A stretch of DNA of 13,010 nucleotides from Bacillota bacterium (GCA_021779415.1 JAJYAS010000027.1:1-13010); one strand, 5' to 3'; shown: positions 1-7,610, numbered from the stretch's first letter. Translations and numbers: made by a program. The notes: generated by a model from the sequence alone, not told the origin.

Positions 1-2422
1 AATGAAAAAATCCTTCATCGACTACTCGATGAGTGTTATTGTAAGTCGAGCATTGCCCGATGTCCGCGATGGCCTTAAACCGGTGCATCGCAGAATTCTA
101 TATACCCTTCATGAACTGGGTCTGACCCCTAATAAACCGTATAGTAAGTCAGCACGTCTTGTAGGGGACTGTATGGGTAAATTTCATCCACATGGGGATA
201 GTTCAATTTATGATGCGGTTGTACGTATGGATCAGGATTTTGCTAGCCGTTATCCGCTCATTGATGGACATGGAAACTTTGGTTCCATTGATGGAGACTC
301 TGCTGCAGCCATGCGTTATACTGAGCTTCGCATGGCCAAACTGGCTACCTATATGTTGGCAGATATTGATAAAGAGACCGTTGACTATACGCCAAACTAC
401 GATGAAAAACAAGATGAGCCTACGGTATTGCCTGCAAAATTTCCGAATTTGTTGGTCAATGGTTCTTCAGGGATTGCTGTAGGGATGGCAACGAATATTC
501 CTCCTCATAATTTAACGGAAGTTATAGATGCGACCATTGCCCTTTTAGATAACCCTGACTTATCCGTTAGCGATCTGATGAATTATATTAAGGGGCCCGA
601 TTATCCGACTGGTGGAACCATAATGGGTTTCGAAGGAATTCGGTCCGCTTATGAGACCGGAAGAGGGTCAATAAAAACACGGGCTAAAGCTATTATTGAA
701 AATATGGAGAAATCCGGTAAAACCCGCATTTTGGTTACAGAAATTCCTTTTATGGTTAATAAAGCCAGAATGATTGAAAAAATAGCAGATCTTGTTCGAG
801 ATAAGAAATTAGATGGAATTACTGATCTCCGAGATGAATCCGATCGATCAGGTATGCGTATCGTTATAGAGTTAAGACGTGACGTCAATCCCCAAGTTAT
901 CTTAAATCAACTCTATAAGCATACTCAAATGGAAGAGACATTCGGTGTGAATATGTTAGCTTTGGTGAATGGACAGCCTAGAGTTCTAACACTTAAAGAT
1001 ATGATTCATTATTTTATCTTGCACCAAAAGGATGTCATCGTTCGAAGGACTCGTTTCGAACTAAACAAAGCTGAGGCAGAAGCGCATATTATTGAAGGGC
1101 TGCGTATTGCTCTAGACCATATTGATGAAGTCATAGAAACAATTCGTTCTTCTGCAGATGAAGCAAATGCTCGAGAAAACTTAATTCTCCGCTTTGGACT
1201 TAGTGAAAAACAAGCCCAAGCCATTGTTGATATGAGATTAAAACGTCTGACAGGCTTAGAGCGGGATAAGCTGGAAAATCAATATCAAGAACTAATGAAT
1301 ACCATTGCTTATTTAAAATCCGTTCTTGCTTCTGATAGTATGGTTATTAATATAATTAAATCCGAATTAGGGGATATCAATCATAAATTTGGAGATCCCC
1401 GTCGGACACGTATTACGATTGATGTTAGCAAAATGGATATTGAAGATCTTATTGCACAAGAAGACGTCGTAGTTACCGTGACTCATTATGGGTATATTAA
1501 GCGCTTGCCACTAAATACCTATAAGAGTCAGAATCGAGGGGGTAAGGGTGTTCATGGGATGGCAACCAAAGAACGGGACTTTGTTGAGCATCTCTTTACC
1601 ACGACGACGCATCACTATATTCTTTTCTTTACATCCCAAGGTAAAGTGTACCGCCTGAAAGCCCACGAAATTCCAGAGGCTAGTCGAACTGGAAAAGGAA
1701 CGGCAGTCATTAATCTCTTAAATCTAGCTCAACATGAAATGGTCACTGCAGTGATGGCGATCAAGGATTATAGTTCTGATTACTTTTTAATAACTGCTAC
1801 GAAAAAAGGAATTATGAAGAAGACAGCACTGCAAGAATATGATTCATCACGGCGTGATGGATTAATCGCTTTAACTTTGGACGACGAAGACGAACTTATT
1901 GGTGTCAAATTAACTCAAGGATTAGACGATATACTTCTTGCCACTCGAAACGGAAAAGCAATTCGTTTCGAAGAATCCGATGTTCGGTATATGGGCCGTA
2001 CAGCACGTGGAGTAAAAGGGATTACACTTGACGAAGATGACGTTGTAGTTGGTATGGATGTGATTGGCGATGATGGTGAACTCTTAACCATGAGTGAAAA
2101 TGGTTTTGCCAAACGCACTAACCTTAAGGAATTTCGTGTTCAAACACGGGGTGGTAAGGGTATCATTGTCATGAAATTAAATGCCAAGACGGGTACGTTG
2201 GTTGGTATCAAGGTTGTTCAAGTGGAAGATGAATTGATGGTTATTACAAATAATGGAGTTATGCTTAGACTTCAGGTTTCTAGTATTTCTAATCAAGGTC
2301 GTTCCGCGCATGGAGTTATGACGATGCGTACTGGTGAGAGTAGTGTTGTTGCCATCGCAAAGGTCCTGATGAAAGATGATGAAGGAATGGAAGATTCTGG
2401 TGAATCTGAAAGTGAAGAGTAA
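1..2422 (+). CDS. gyrA: DNA gyrase subunit A, 5'-truncated
   Basis: Breakage-reunion subunit of the A2B2 type II topoisomerase that introduces negative supercoils in the cytoplasm. The reading frame is already open at the window edge. The first visible Met aligns with about residue 17 of E. coli GyrA, so only a short N-terminal piece is missing and 806 residues are present. The quinolone-pocket motif HPHGDS is at visible residues 62-67, with Ser67 and Asp71 equivalent to E. coli Ser83 and Asp87. The catalytic tyrosine of RYTE is Tyr106 (E. coli Tyr122). The GyrA box that marks a true gyrase rather than topoisomerase IV reads QNRGGKG at about 510-516, in a C-terminal beta-pinwheel of repeated blades, and a QTRGGKG echo lies further on. 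The protein ends in a strongly acidic tail. Asp77 replaces the alanine seen in E. coli at position 93. gyrB presumably lies upstream, outside the window. Confidence 0.98.
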   Translation, partial: MKKSFIDYSMSVIVSRALPDVRDGLKPVHRRILYTLHELGLTPNKPYSKSARLVGDCMGKFHPHGDSSIYDAVVRMDQDFASRYPLIDGHGNFGSIDGDSAAAMRYTELRMAKLATYMLADIDKETVDYTPNYDEKQDEPTVLPAKFPNLLVNGSSGIAVGMATNIPPHNLTEVIDATIALLDNPDLSVSDLMNYIKGPDYPTGGTIMGFEGIRSAYETGRGSIKTRAKAIIENMEKSGKTRILVTEIPFMVNKARMIEKIADLVRDKKLDGITDLRDESDRSGMRIVIELRRDVNPQVILNQLYKHTQMEETFGVNMLALVNGQPRVLTLKDMIHYFILHQKDVIVRRTRFELNKAEAEAHIIEGLRIALDHIDEVIETIRSSADEANARENLILRFGLSEKQAQAIVDMRLKRLTGLERDKLENQYQELMNTIAYLKSVLASDSMVINIIKSELGDINHKFGDPRRTRITIDVSKMDIEDLIAQEDVVVTVTHYGYIKRLPLNTYKSQNRGGKGVHGMATKERDFVEHLFTTTTHHYILFFTSQGKVYRLKAHEIPEASRTGKGTAVINLLNLAQHEMVTAVMAIKDYSSDYFLITATKKGIMKKTALQEYDSSRRDGLIALTLDDEDELIGVKLTQGLDDILLATRNGKAIRFEESDVRYMGRTARGVKGITLDEDDVVVGMDVIGDDGELLTMSENGFAKRTNLKEFRVQTRGGKGIIVMKLNAKTGTLVGIKVVQVEDELMVITNNGVMLRLQVSSISNQGRSAHGVMTMRTGESSVVAIAKVLMKDDEGMEDSGESESEE

Positions 2423-2423
2423 A

Positions 2424-2452
2424 TTGACAAATTTCGCACTAGGTGTTACCAT
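2424..2452 (+). promoter_or_regulatory. Candidate sigma-A promoter for pdxST
   Basis: A perfect -35 box TTGACA (2424-2429) is followed after 17 bp by TACCAT (2447-2452), which keeps the important second A and final T of the -10 consensus. It starts 2 nt after the gyrA stop and would give a leader of about 150 nt before pdxS. Only sequence match supports it; the -10 is 4 of 6. Confidence 0.45.
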
Positions 2453-2491
2453 GTCTGGAATCAGAGGTAAGAGGCTAGATAATAGATAGTC

Positions 2492-2512
2492 AGTAATAAG
2501 TAATAAGTAAGT
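2492..2512. repeat. Short 7-bp tandem repeat
   Basis: AGTAATA occurs twice head to tail, followed by the variant AGTAAGT, in the AT-rich gap between gyrA and pdxS. It is in the probable pdxS leader. No function can be read from it. Confidence 0.5.
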
Positions 2513-2605
2513 GGCTAACTTAAGATGCGTTTGAAATGCTATCTAAAGGTAATTCCGATTTATTCACACTAACTTTTACTAAAAAAATTTTAGGAGGAAT
2601 TATTT

Positions 2606-3490
2606 ATGACTGATATTGGGTCAATGAAAGTAAAGACAGGGCTTGCAGAAATGCTAAAGGGTGGCGTCATCATGGATGTGACGACTCCTGAACAAGCTAT
2701 AATAGCTGAAGAGGCGGGCGCTTGTGCCGTAATGGCGTTGGAGCGTGTTCCCTCAGACATTCGAGCTGAAGGTGGGGTAGCTCGGATGGCTGACCCTACA
2801 ATTATTAAGAATATTATGGCAGTGGTATCGATTCCTGTTATGGCCAAAGCGCGTATTGGTCACTTTGTAGAAGCCCAAATCTTAGAAGCTTTAGGTGCTG
2901 ATTATATTGATGAATCTGAAGTCTTAACACCAGCGGATGACTCTTATCATATAAATAAACATGACTTTAAAGTGCCTTTTGTTTGTGGTTGTCGTAATTT
3001 AGGAGAAGCTTTGCGCCGAATTGGTGAAGGGGCTGCAATGATACGTACTAAAGGAGAACCCGGAACAGGGAATGTTGTTGAGGCCGTTCGACACATGCGT
3101 ACTGTTATGAGTGATATGCGTGCCTTAACATTAATGCCAAAAGAAGAGCTCATGTCAGCCGCCAAAAATATGGGTGCTCCTTACGATTTGGTTGTTTATG
3201 TTGCTGAGCATGGAAAACTACCTGTGGTTAATTTTGCGGCAGGAGGCATTGCAACCCCGGCTGATGCAGCTTTGATGATGCAACTTGGAGTGGATGGTGT
3301 ATTTGTAGGGTCAGGGATTTTCAAATCGGGTGATCCTAAGGCACGTGCTAAAGCAATTGTGCTAGCAACAACTCACTATAAGGATGCAAAATTGCTTGCT
3401 GAGATTTCCGAAGATTTAGGACAACCCATGTCCGGAATTGAAATTTCAACATTAGCTGAATCTCAGCGCATGCAAGAACGGGGTTGGTAA
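2606..3490 (+). CDS. pdxS: Pyridoxal 5'-phosphate synthase, lyase subunit PdxS
   Basis: Synthase subunit of the DXP-independent vitamin B6 pathway. It condenses ribose 5-phosphate, glyceraldehyde 3-phosphate and ammonia into PLP, with the ammonia supplied by PdxT through an internal tunnel. The 294-residue length is normal for the family and the (beta/alpha)8 barrel is intact. Asp24 (in VIMDV), the imine-forming Lys81 (in MAKARIGH) and Lys149 (in RTKGEPGTG) fall at the same numbers as in Bacillus subtilis PdxS. The C-terminal [10 protein letters not shown] phosphate-binding loop is present. The start is set by AGGAGG at 2592-2597, 8 nt before the ATG. pdxT begins 2 nt after the stop, so the two subunits should be co-translated in matched amounts. 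Confidence 0.98.
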   Translation: MTDIGSMKVKTGLAEMLKGGVIMDVTTPEQAIIAEEAGACAVMALERVPSDIRAEGGVARMADPTIIKNIMAVVSIPVMAKARIGHFVEAQILEALGADYIDESEVLTPADDSYHINKHDFKVPFVCGCRNLGEALRRIGEGAAMIRTKGEPGTGNVVEAVRHMRTVMSDMRALTLMPKEELMSAAKNMGAPYDLVVYVAEHGKLPVVNFAAGGIATPADAALMMQLGVDGVFVGSGIFKSGDPKARAKAIVLATTHYKDAKLLAEISEDLGQPMSGIEISTLAESQRMQERGW

Positions 3491-3492
3491 TA

Positions 3493-4080
3493 ATGAGTAA
3501 GCGTGTTGGCGTCTTGGCACTGCAGGGTGCATTTCGCGAGCACCGGCAGGTATTAGAACAATTAGGTTGCGATGTCGTGGAAGTGCGAAAAAAAAGTGAT
3601 CTTGAAGGAATTCAAGGACTCATTATTCCAGGTGGAGAAAGCACAACGATTGGTAAACTCTTGAAAATCGATGGCATGGGCGACGAAATAAAAAATCTAG
3701 CAACTAAAGATCTACCGATTTTTGGAACTTGCGCTGGTATGATCTTATTGAGTAAAACTATAATTGATAGTAATCAGTATAGCTTAAACCTGATGGATAC
3801 GACCGTAGAACGTAATGCCTTCGGAAGGCAAGTGGCAAGTTTTGAAACGGATCTTATAGTGCCTGTCATGGGCCCTAAGCCTTTACGTGCAGTCTTTATT
3901 AGGGCTCCTTACCTGCGGGAAGTTGCTCCGAATGTAGGGATTTTAGCGGAATATGAAGGCAAAATTGTTTTTGCACGTCAAGGCAACCTATTGGTGAGTG
4001 CATTTCATCCAGAACTTACCCCGGACCAACGAGTTCATCAATACTTTTTGGATATAATCGAAGAATATTGGGCGCATTAA
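3493..4080 (+). CDS. pdxT: Pyridoxal 5'-phosphate synthase, glutaminase subunit PdxT
   Basis: Class I glutamine amidotransferase that hydrolyses glutamine and channels ammonia to PdxS in the 12+12 PLP synthase complex. The chosen ATG gives 195 residues, the normal size. The frame extends 9 nt further to a TTG at 3484 inside pdxS, but MSKRVGVLALQG is the usual family N-terminus. The triad is visible: nucleophile Cys80 in FGTCAGM, and His172 and Glu174 in AFHPEL. The PGGEST loop that contributes to the oxyanion hole is at residues 46-51. There is only a weak ribosome binding site (GGGG in the last pdxS codons), which fits translational coupling to pdxS. Confidence 0.97.
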   Translation: MSKRVGVLALQGAFREHRQVLEQLGCDVVEVRKKSDLEGIQGLIIPGGESTTIGKLLKIDGMGDEIKNLATKDLPIFGTCAGMILLSKTIIDSNQYSLNLMDTTVERNAFGRQVASFETDLIVPVMGPKPLRAVFIRAPYLREVAPNVGILAEYEGKIVFARQGNLLVSAFHPELTPDQRVHQYFLDIIEEYWAH

Positions 4081-4097
4081 AAACGTGTTCTACTAGT

Positions 4098-4135
4098 CAG
4101 AAAGTATATAACTGTCATCAGTTATATACTTTCTG
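4098..4135. repeat. Perfect 17-bp inverted repeat after pdxT
   Basis: Arms CAGAAAGTATATAACTG (4098-4114) and its exact reverse complement (4119-4135) enclose a 4-nt TCAT loop. It lies 17 nt after the pdxT stop, where a terminator would be expected. No T-run follows on the plus strand (the next bases are GAAGGTCC), so it is not a typical intrinsic terminator. It may be an mRNA 3'-end stabiliser, or the boundary of the GC-richer element that follows. Confidence 0.75.
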
Positions 4136-4310
4136 GAAGGTCCCTTCTCGCCATCACGACACCTAGCCATCCATGGCGGCGTTCTAACCTCGGACATCCT
4201 TGTTCGAGTCTTGGCTACAGGGACACTCGTCCATTCATGGATAGAGCATAAGTGCATATGGCGAACGCCAGCGCCTGTAGCTTTGGTGCTAGCCAAGTTT
4301 TCTTTATTGG
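4136..4310. other. Structured GC-rich non-coding element in the serS leader
   Basis: This stretch has noticeably more G+C than its flanks and no convincing reading frame with a ribosome binding site. It contains several small palindromes, including GCCATCCATGGC, TCCATTCATGGA and GGCGAACGCC. A longer-range pairing is also possible: CTTGGCTACAGG against the split halves CCTGTAGC and AGCCAAG further on. It looks like a dispersed intergenic repeat or a structured leader. I see no T-box signature (AGGGTGGNACCGCG), although serS of many Firmicutes carries one. The nature of the element is unknown. Confidence 0.4.
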
Positions 4311-4326
4311 CATGGGAGGTTTTAGT

Positions 4327-5592
4327 ATGTTGGATCTCAAATTTGTTCGTAATAATCCTGAAGTGGTTAAGGATGCTCTACAAAAGCGTCATATTTCAAT
4401 TAGCTTAGATCACTTTTTAATTAAAGAAGAAGAAAGACGTAAATTACTTTTTGAAATAGAAACTTTAAAGGCCCGTCGTAATTCTGTTTCTGAAGAAGTC
4501 GGGCGTCTGAAAAAGAACGGGGAAGCTGCTGAAAGCCTCGTTTTAGAAATGCGTGAAGTTGGTCAAACCCTTAAGGCTTTGGAACAAAGATCAGCGGATA
4601 TTGTACAAGACATGGAAAAGGTGCTCTATGAGATACCTAATATTCCCCATGTCTCTGTGCCGGTTGGTACGGACGAAAGTGACAATATTCAAGTTCGCTC
4701 ATGGGGAATCCCTCGCGTTTTTGATTTTGAACCAAAGGCACATTATGAAGTTGGCGAAAAGCTGGAAGTTTTTGATTTCGTCCGAGCTGCTAAAGTCACG
4801 GGTGCTCGGTTTACCTTTTATAAAGGGTTGGGTGCTAAACTAGAACGTTCCCTTATTTCGTTTATGCTTGATCGTCACACTACCAAGGGATATATAGAAA
4901 TACTTCCTCCGTACTTAGTCAATCGAGGCTCGATGGTTGGAACGGGTCAACTTCCGAAATTTGAAGATGACGCCTTTAAAATTGTCGGAACGGACTATTT
5001 CTTAATTCCAACGGCTGAAGTGCCTGTAACAAACCTATATCGTGAAGAAATTCTTGATGCCAGTCAATTGCCCATTTATCATTGTGCATACAGCACCTGT
5101 TTTCGTTCTGAGGCGGGGTCAGCGGGACGGGATACTCGGGGGCTTATTCGCCAGCATCAATTTAACAAAGTAGAGCTTGTTAAATTCGCGTTTCCTGAAA
5201 ATTCTTATGATGAACTAGAGTCGTTGACAAGAGACGCTGAAAGCATTCTTCAAGAATTAGAACTTCCTTATCGTGTTATGACATTATCAACGGGAGATCT
5301 TGGCTTTAGTTCTGCCAAGACATATGACTTAGAAGTATGGTTACCTAGTTTTAATACTTATAGGGAAATTTCTTCTTGTAGTAATTTTGAAGATTTCCAA
5401 GCGCGGAGGGCAAACATACGTTTTCGAAGAGGCCCTAAGGAAAAACCTGAGTATATCCATACCCTTAATGGTAGTGGCTTAGCGATTGGACGAACGGTAG
5501 CTGCTATAATGGAGAATTATCAGGAACAGGATGGTCGGGTGCGTATTCCTAAAGCTCTACAACCTTATATGGGCGTTGAATATATTGGATAG
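4327..5592 (+). CDS. serS: Seryl-tRNA synthetase
   Basis: Class II aminoacyl-tRNA synthetase that charges tRNA-Ser (and tRNA-Sec) with serine in the cytoplasm. The ATG preceded by GGGAGG at 4314-4319 gives 421 residues beginning [10 protein letters not shown], the standard SerRS start. The frame stays open to 4252, but those extra residues come from the non-coding leader. Residues about 30-100 form the two-helix coiled-coil arm that reads the long variable arm of tRNA-Ser. The TAEVP serine-site loop is at 229-233. Motif 2 ([17 protein letters not shown]) starts at 259 and motif 3 ([10 protein letters not shown]) at 381. Three serine tRNA genes (TGA, CGA, GGA) lie within 7.5 kb downstream. Serine charging is also the first step of selenocysteine synthesis, relevant to the selenoprotein at 11344. 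Confidence 0.98.
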   Translation: MLDLKFVRNNPEVVKDALQKRHISISLDHFLIKEEERRKLLFEIETLKARRNSVSEEVGRLKKNGEAAESLVLEMREVGQTLKALEQRSADIVQDMEKVLYEIPNIPHVSVPVGTDESDNIQVRSWGIPRVFDFEPKAHYEVGEKLEVFDFVRAAKVTGARFTFYKGLGAKLERSLISFMLDRHTTKGYIEILPPYLVNRGSMVGTGQLPKFEDDAFKIVGTDYFLIPTAEVPVTNLYREEILDASQLPIYHCAYSTCFRSEAGSAGRDTRGLIRQHQFNKVELVKFAFPENSYDELESLTRDAESILQELELPYRVMTLSTGDLGFSSAKTYDLEVWLPSFNTYREISSCSNFEDFQARRANIRFRRGPKEKPEYIHTLNGSGLAIGRTVAAIMENYQEQDGRVRIPKALQPYMGVEYIG

Positions 5593-5611
5593 TGTTTTTG
5601 TTTATTATTAG

Positions 5612-5640
5612 TTGTATTTATAGAAAAAGTGTGATATGCT
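5612..5640 (+). promoter_or_regulatory. Candidate promoter of the tRNA-tadA unit
   Basis: TTGTAT (5612-5617) and TATGCT (5635-5640) are separated by 17 bp, and TG one base before the -10 (5632-5633) makes an extended -10. Transcription would start about 12 nt upstream of tRNA-Ser(TGA). Both hexamers are 4 of 6 matches. Confidence 0.5.
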
Positions 5641-5658
5641 GTTACAGGTCATCTAATT

Positions 5659-5748
5659 GGAGGGGTGTTCGAGCGGTTTAAGGACCCGGTCTTGAAAACC
5701 GGTGACTCCGTAAGGGGTCCGTGGGTTCGAATCCCACCCCCTCCGCCA
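5659..5748 (+). tRNA. tRNA-Ser, anticodon TGA
   Basis: Acceptor GGAGGGG pairs with CCCCTCC, followed by discriminator G and an encoded CCA. The anticodon loop CTTGAAA gives TGA, reading UCA and other UCN codons. The T arm GTGGG-TTCGAAT-CCCAC is perfect. A long variable arm, as expected of a class II serine tRNA, lies between the anticodon and T arms. First gene of a tRNA cluster directly downstream of serS. Confidence 0.97.
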
Positions 5749-5763
5749 TAATTTGCTTATTTT

Positions 5764-5840
5764 GCGTTCGTAGTTCAGCTGGATAGAGCGTCAGACTTCG
5801 AATCTGAATGTCGGGGGTTCGAATCCCTCCGAACGCACCA
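5764..5840 (+). tRNA. tRNA-Arg, anticodon TCG
   Basis: Acceptor GCGTTCG pairs exactly with CGAACGC, then discriminator A and encoded CCA. The anticodon stem TCAGA/TCTGA encloses CTTCGAA, giving anticodon TCG for CGA-type arginine codons. Total length is 77 nt with normal arms. It lies 15 nt after tRNA-Ser(TGA), presumably on the same precursor. Confidence 0.97.
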
Positions 5841-5855
5841 ATTGCAATATTAGAG

Positions 5856-5884
5856 GTGCGATATTCGAGGTTCGGATATCGCAC
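5856..5884. repeat. 13-bp hairpin between two arginine tRNA genes
   Basis: GTGCGATATTCGA (5856-5868) can pair with TCGGATATCGCAC (5872-5884) through one G-U wobble and a 3-nt GGT loop. It sits in the spacer between tRNA-Arg(TCG) and tRNA-Arg(CCT). No T-run follows, so it is more likely a precursor-processing structure or a spacer palindrome than a terminator. Confidence 0.6.
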
Positions 5885-5906
5885 ATTTAGACACTAGTAC
5901 CAATAT

Positions 5907-5984
5907 GGCCTCGTAGCTCAGTGGATAGAGCGGGGGTTTCCTAAACCCTGTCTTGCGGAGGTTCGACTCCTCTCGGGGTCACCA
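5907..5984 (+). tRNA. tRNA-Arg, anticodon CCT
   Basis: Acceptor GGCCTCG pairs with CGGGGTC using two G-U wobbles, then discriminator A and encoded CCA. The anticodon stem GGGGT/ACCCT encloses TTCCTAA, giving CCT for the AGG arginine codon. The T loop is TTCGACT. The D arm GCTC-AGTGGATA-GAGC is standard. The gene ends only 13 nt before the tadA start codon. Confidence 0.95.
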
Positions 5985-5997
5985 CATAGAGGTGTAT

Positions 5998-6444
5998 ATG
6001 CTTCATCAGGATTGGATGCATCTTGCGCTTCTACAGGCTCAAATGGCCTTTGAACAAGGGGAAGTTCCAATTGGAGCGGTCGTTGTTCATCATGGTCGAG
6101 CGATTGCTGTTGCGCACAATGAAAGAGAACAGAAAAATGACCCAACAGCTCATGCTGAGGTCTTAGCGATCCAACGAGCAGCTGAAGTATTGGGAAGTTG
6201 GCGCTTAACAGAGGCCATCTTATATGTTACTCTAGAGCCTTGCCCGATGTGTGCAGGGGCCATTATGCAGTCTCGCATAAAGCAACTTGTATATGGGGTA
6301 ATGGATCTAAAAGGCGGGGCAACAGGTTCAGTAATGAATGTCTTAGACTATACACTATGGAACCATAAAGTCGATGTCGTTGCTGGGGTTCTGGAAGATG
6401 AATGCTCGGACATACTGAAATTATTTTTTAAAAAATTGCGCTGA
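5998..6444 (+). CDS. tadA: tRNA-specific adenosine deaminase TadA
   Basis: Zinc-dependent deaminase that converts A34 to inosine in the wobble position of tRNA-Arg(ACG), letting one tRNA read CGU, CGC and CGA. The 148-residue product has the cytidine-deaminase fold. The HAE motif (His52, catalytic proton-shuttling Glu54) and PCPMC (Cys82, Cys85) supply zinc ligands and catalysis. The ATG at 5998 is preferred. It has GAGGTG just upstream at 5989-5994, and the in-frame extension to 5953 would run into the tRNA. The next ATG, at 6016, lacks a good ribosome binding site. The gene follows tRNA-Arg(CCT) so closely that they must share a transcript, and tRNA 3' processing would create the 5' end of the tadA message. 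Its expected substrate, tRNA-Arg(ACG), is not in this window. Confidence 0.96.
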   Translation: MLHQDWMHLALLQAQMAFEQGEVPIGAVVVHHGRAIAVAHNEREQKNDPTAHAEVLAIQRAAEVLGSWRLTEAILYVTLEPCPMCAGAIMQSRIKQLVYGVMDLKGGATGSVMNVLDYTLWNHKVDVVAGVLEDECSDILKLFFKKLR

Positions 6445-6460
6445 TTTACAGCGTTATTTT
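6439..6460 (+). terminator. Weak candidate terminator overlapping the tadA stop
   Basis: CGCTG-ATTTA-CAGCG forms a 5-bp stem containing the tadA stop codon, followed by TTATTTTA. Stem and T-run are both modest, so partial read-through into tRNA-Ser(CGA) is likely. Confidence 0.3.
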
Positions 6461-6500
6461 ATACAGCTAAAGACTATCGTTTTTTTGTGACGCTATTTAC

Positions 6501-6591
6501 GGAGGAGTATCGAAGTGGTCATAACGAGAGCGACTCGAAATCGTTTGACGGTGTAAGCCGTCCGTGGGTTCGAATCCCACCTCCTCCGCCA
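6501..6591 (+). tRNA. tRNA-Ser, anticodon CGA
   Basis: Acceptor GGAGGAG pairs with CTCCTCC, followed by discriminator G and encoded CCA. The anticodon stem AGCGA/TCGTT encloses CTCGAAA, giving CGA for the UCG codon. The T arm GTGGG-TTCGAAT-CCCAC matches that of tRNA-Ser(TGA). The variable arm is long, as in class II tRNAs. It lies 56 nt after tadA. I see no convincing separate promoter, so it may be the last gene of the serine/arginine tRNA unit. Confidence 0.96.
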
Positions 6592-6604
6592 TTACATAAG
6601 AATT

Positions 6605-6639
6605 AAGGGTCTTCGCAAACTTATTGCGAAGACCCTTTT
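6605..6639 (+). terminator. Intrinsic terminator after tRNA-Ser(CGA)
   Basis: A perfect 14-bp stem (AAGGGTCTTCGCAA with its reverse complement) and 5-nt ACTTA loop end in TTTT. The opposite strand also has a T-rich flank (TTAATTCTT), so it may also terminate the convergent coat gene that ends at 6671. Confidence 0.85.
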
Positions 6640-6670
6640 GCTGTATATTGAATTTTCAACTCCATTTAAT

Positions 6671-6913
6671 TTAGAAGAAGAGACGATTTGTGAAGCCTTG
6701 ATTAGCTTGATAACCTGGAAAACCTTGACCCTGAAAACCTTGGTTAACTACTACGTTTCTTGAGGTCTGTTGATAATAATGCTGGGGAACATCAATAATA
6801 TTTTGGCGATTAATAGTTACAATGGGATGAATAACAGGGACAAATCGTTGGGTGTAATAATCTCTCACGCAATATTCGGGGGGGCAACAAATCGGTTTTA
6901 CACAACCATACAC
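6671..6913 (-). CDS. CotD-like spore coat protein
   Basis: Small 80-residue protein resembling the inner spore coat protein CotD family. Near the N-terminus it has a Cys cluster (CVKPICCPPEYC, residues 4-15), then the family-like core VPVIHPIVTINRQNIIDVPQHYY, and a Gln/Asn/Gly/Phe-rich tail (NQGFQGQGFPGYQANQGF). There is no signal peptide or membrane segment, fitting a mother-cell protein deposited on the forespore. The start is GTG at 6911-6913, decided by a full AAGGAGGTG ribosome binding site (6922-6930) 8 nt upstream. The upstream sequence matches a sigma-K promoter. It is a single gene, convergent with tRNA-Ser(CGA). CotD membership rests on pattern similarity, not a profile search. Confidence 0.8.
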   Translation of the reverse strand: MYGCVKPICCPPEYCVRDYYTQRFVPVIHPIVTINRQNIIDVPQHYYQQTSRNVVVNQGFQGQGFPGYQANQGFTNRLFF

Positions 6914-6938
6914 CTGGAAAACACCTCCTTATCTACGA

Positions 6939-6966
6939 TACTATATTCAAAAACCATATAATTGGT
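6939..6966 (-). promoter_or_regulatory. Candidate sigma-K promoter of the coat gene
   Basis: Read on the minus strand, AC (6966-6965), a 17-bp spacer and AATATAGTA (6947-6939) match the sigma-K consensus AC-N16/17-CATANNNTA at all but one defined base. Transcription would start just before the ribosome binding site. This agrees with late mother-cell expression of coat genes. Confidence 0.45.
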
Positions 6967-7091
6967 AACATATCCATATTTTATAATATAATTATTATTA
7001 GTTGCTGCCCCTGCTTTTTTTAATAATCCATCAGAAGCTTAAGGGGTAATAAGCATCTGTTTAAGGCAATTATGTATATTCAGTGATAGTT

Positions 7092-7100
7092 TGATATAAT
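7092..7100 (+). promoter_or_regulatory. Extended -10 promoter of the DinB-family gene
   Basis: TGATATAAT holds a perfect TATAAT (7095-7100) with the TG extension. No good -35 box lies 16-18 bp upstream. The start of transcription would be about 14 nt before the ATG, giving a very short leader. Confidence 0.5.
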
Positions 7101-7120
7101 TAGCATTGGAGGTGTAAACT

Positions 7121-7588
7121 ATGCAAAATTTTATATTTGACCAACTGAAAATTATACGTAGTAACACAGTTAATGAAGCAAAAGGACTTAGTGAAAGCCA
7201 AGCAGATTTGGTACCTGAGGGGTTCAATAATAATATCCGTTGGAATCTTGGGCATGTTTATCTGGTTCAAGAAAAATTTGCCTTTGGCTTTACAGATGAA
7301 CCGATGCAATTGCCAGATGGATTTGCAGAGCTATTTGGAGGCAAAACCAAACCTTCTGATTGGAAGGTGGAACCACCGTCCTTGCAAGAGCTGATTAAAA
7401 TGTTGGAAGATCAAACATTTAGAATTAAAAGAAAATTATGTGACCGCCTGAATGAAGTAGTAGCTAAGCCATTAAATATGCCATCTGGGTTAACTTTAAA
7501 GACTATTGGCGAATTTCTTACATTTTCTATGTATCACGAAGGGATGCATGTTCAAACCATTAAAATGTTGAAGAGATTCACAGCGTAA
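7121..7588 (+). CDS. DinB/YfiT-fold putative metal-dependent protein
   Basis: A 155-residue protein with the four-helix DinB-like fold. The three expected metal-ligand histidines are visible: His45 in WNLGHVYLVQ, and His139 and His143 in YHEGMHVQT near the C-terminus. DinB-fold proteins include bacillithiol and mycothiol transferases and many uncharacterised members, so the substrate cannot be assigned. The start is set by TTGGAGGTG at 7107-7114, 6 nt before the ATG. It stands alone between its own promoter and a strong hairpin terminator, and its neighbours give no functional clue. There is no signal peptide, so it should be cytoplasmic. Confidence 0.85.
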   Translation: MQNFIFDQLKIIRSNTVNEAKGLSESQADLVPEGFNNNIRWNLGHVYLVQEKFAFGFTDEPMQLPDGFAELFGGKTKPSDWKVEPPSLQELIKMLEDQTFRIKRKLCDRLNEVVAKPLNMPSGLTLKTIGEFLTFSMYHEGMHVQTIKMLKRFTA

Positions 7589-7610
7589 AGCAGGAATGAA
7601 TATGGTTCTC

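Noticed and set aside
2423..2605. Regulatory RNA or terminator between gyrA and pdxS
   Set aside because: No stable hairpin with a T-run is visible. Only short AGTAATA repeats and a candidate promoter are present.
4252..4326. Longer serS start at ATG 4252
   Set aside because: The extra 25 residues come from the GC-rich leader. The ATG at 4327 has a proper GGGAGG site and the standard SerRS N-terminus.
4081..4326. Serine T-box riboswitch before serS
   Set aside because: I looked for the conserved AGGGTGGNACCGCG antiterminator bulge and a terminator hairpin with T-run, and found neither.
4093..4408. Open frames on both strands in the serS leader (4093-4296 minus, 4211-4408 plus)
   Set aside because: They lack ribosome binding sites, their translations resemble no family I know, and the second runs out of frame into serS.
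5678..5884. Minus-strand open frame of 68 codons across tRNA-Ser and tRNA-Arg, containing phrases such as GGIRTPDIQIRSL and GFEPTDPLRSH
   Set aside because: This is the antisense translation of tRNA genes, a well-known source of spurious database proteins. It has no ribosome binding site.
5953..5997. Longer tadA start upstream of 5998
   Set aside because: It would place the coding sequence inside tRNA-Arg(CCT). The ATG at 5998 has its own GAGGTG site.
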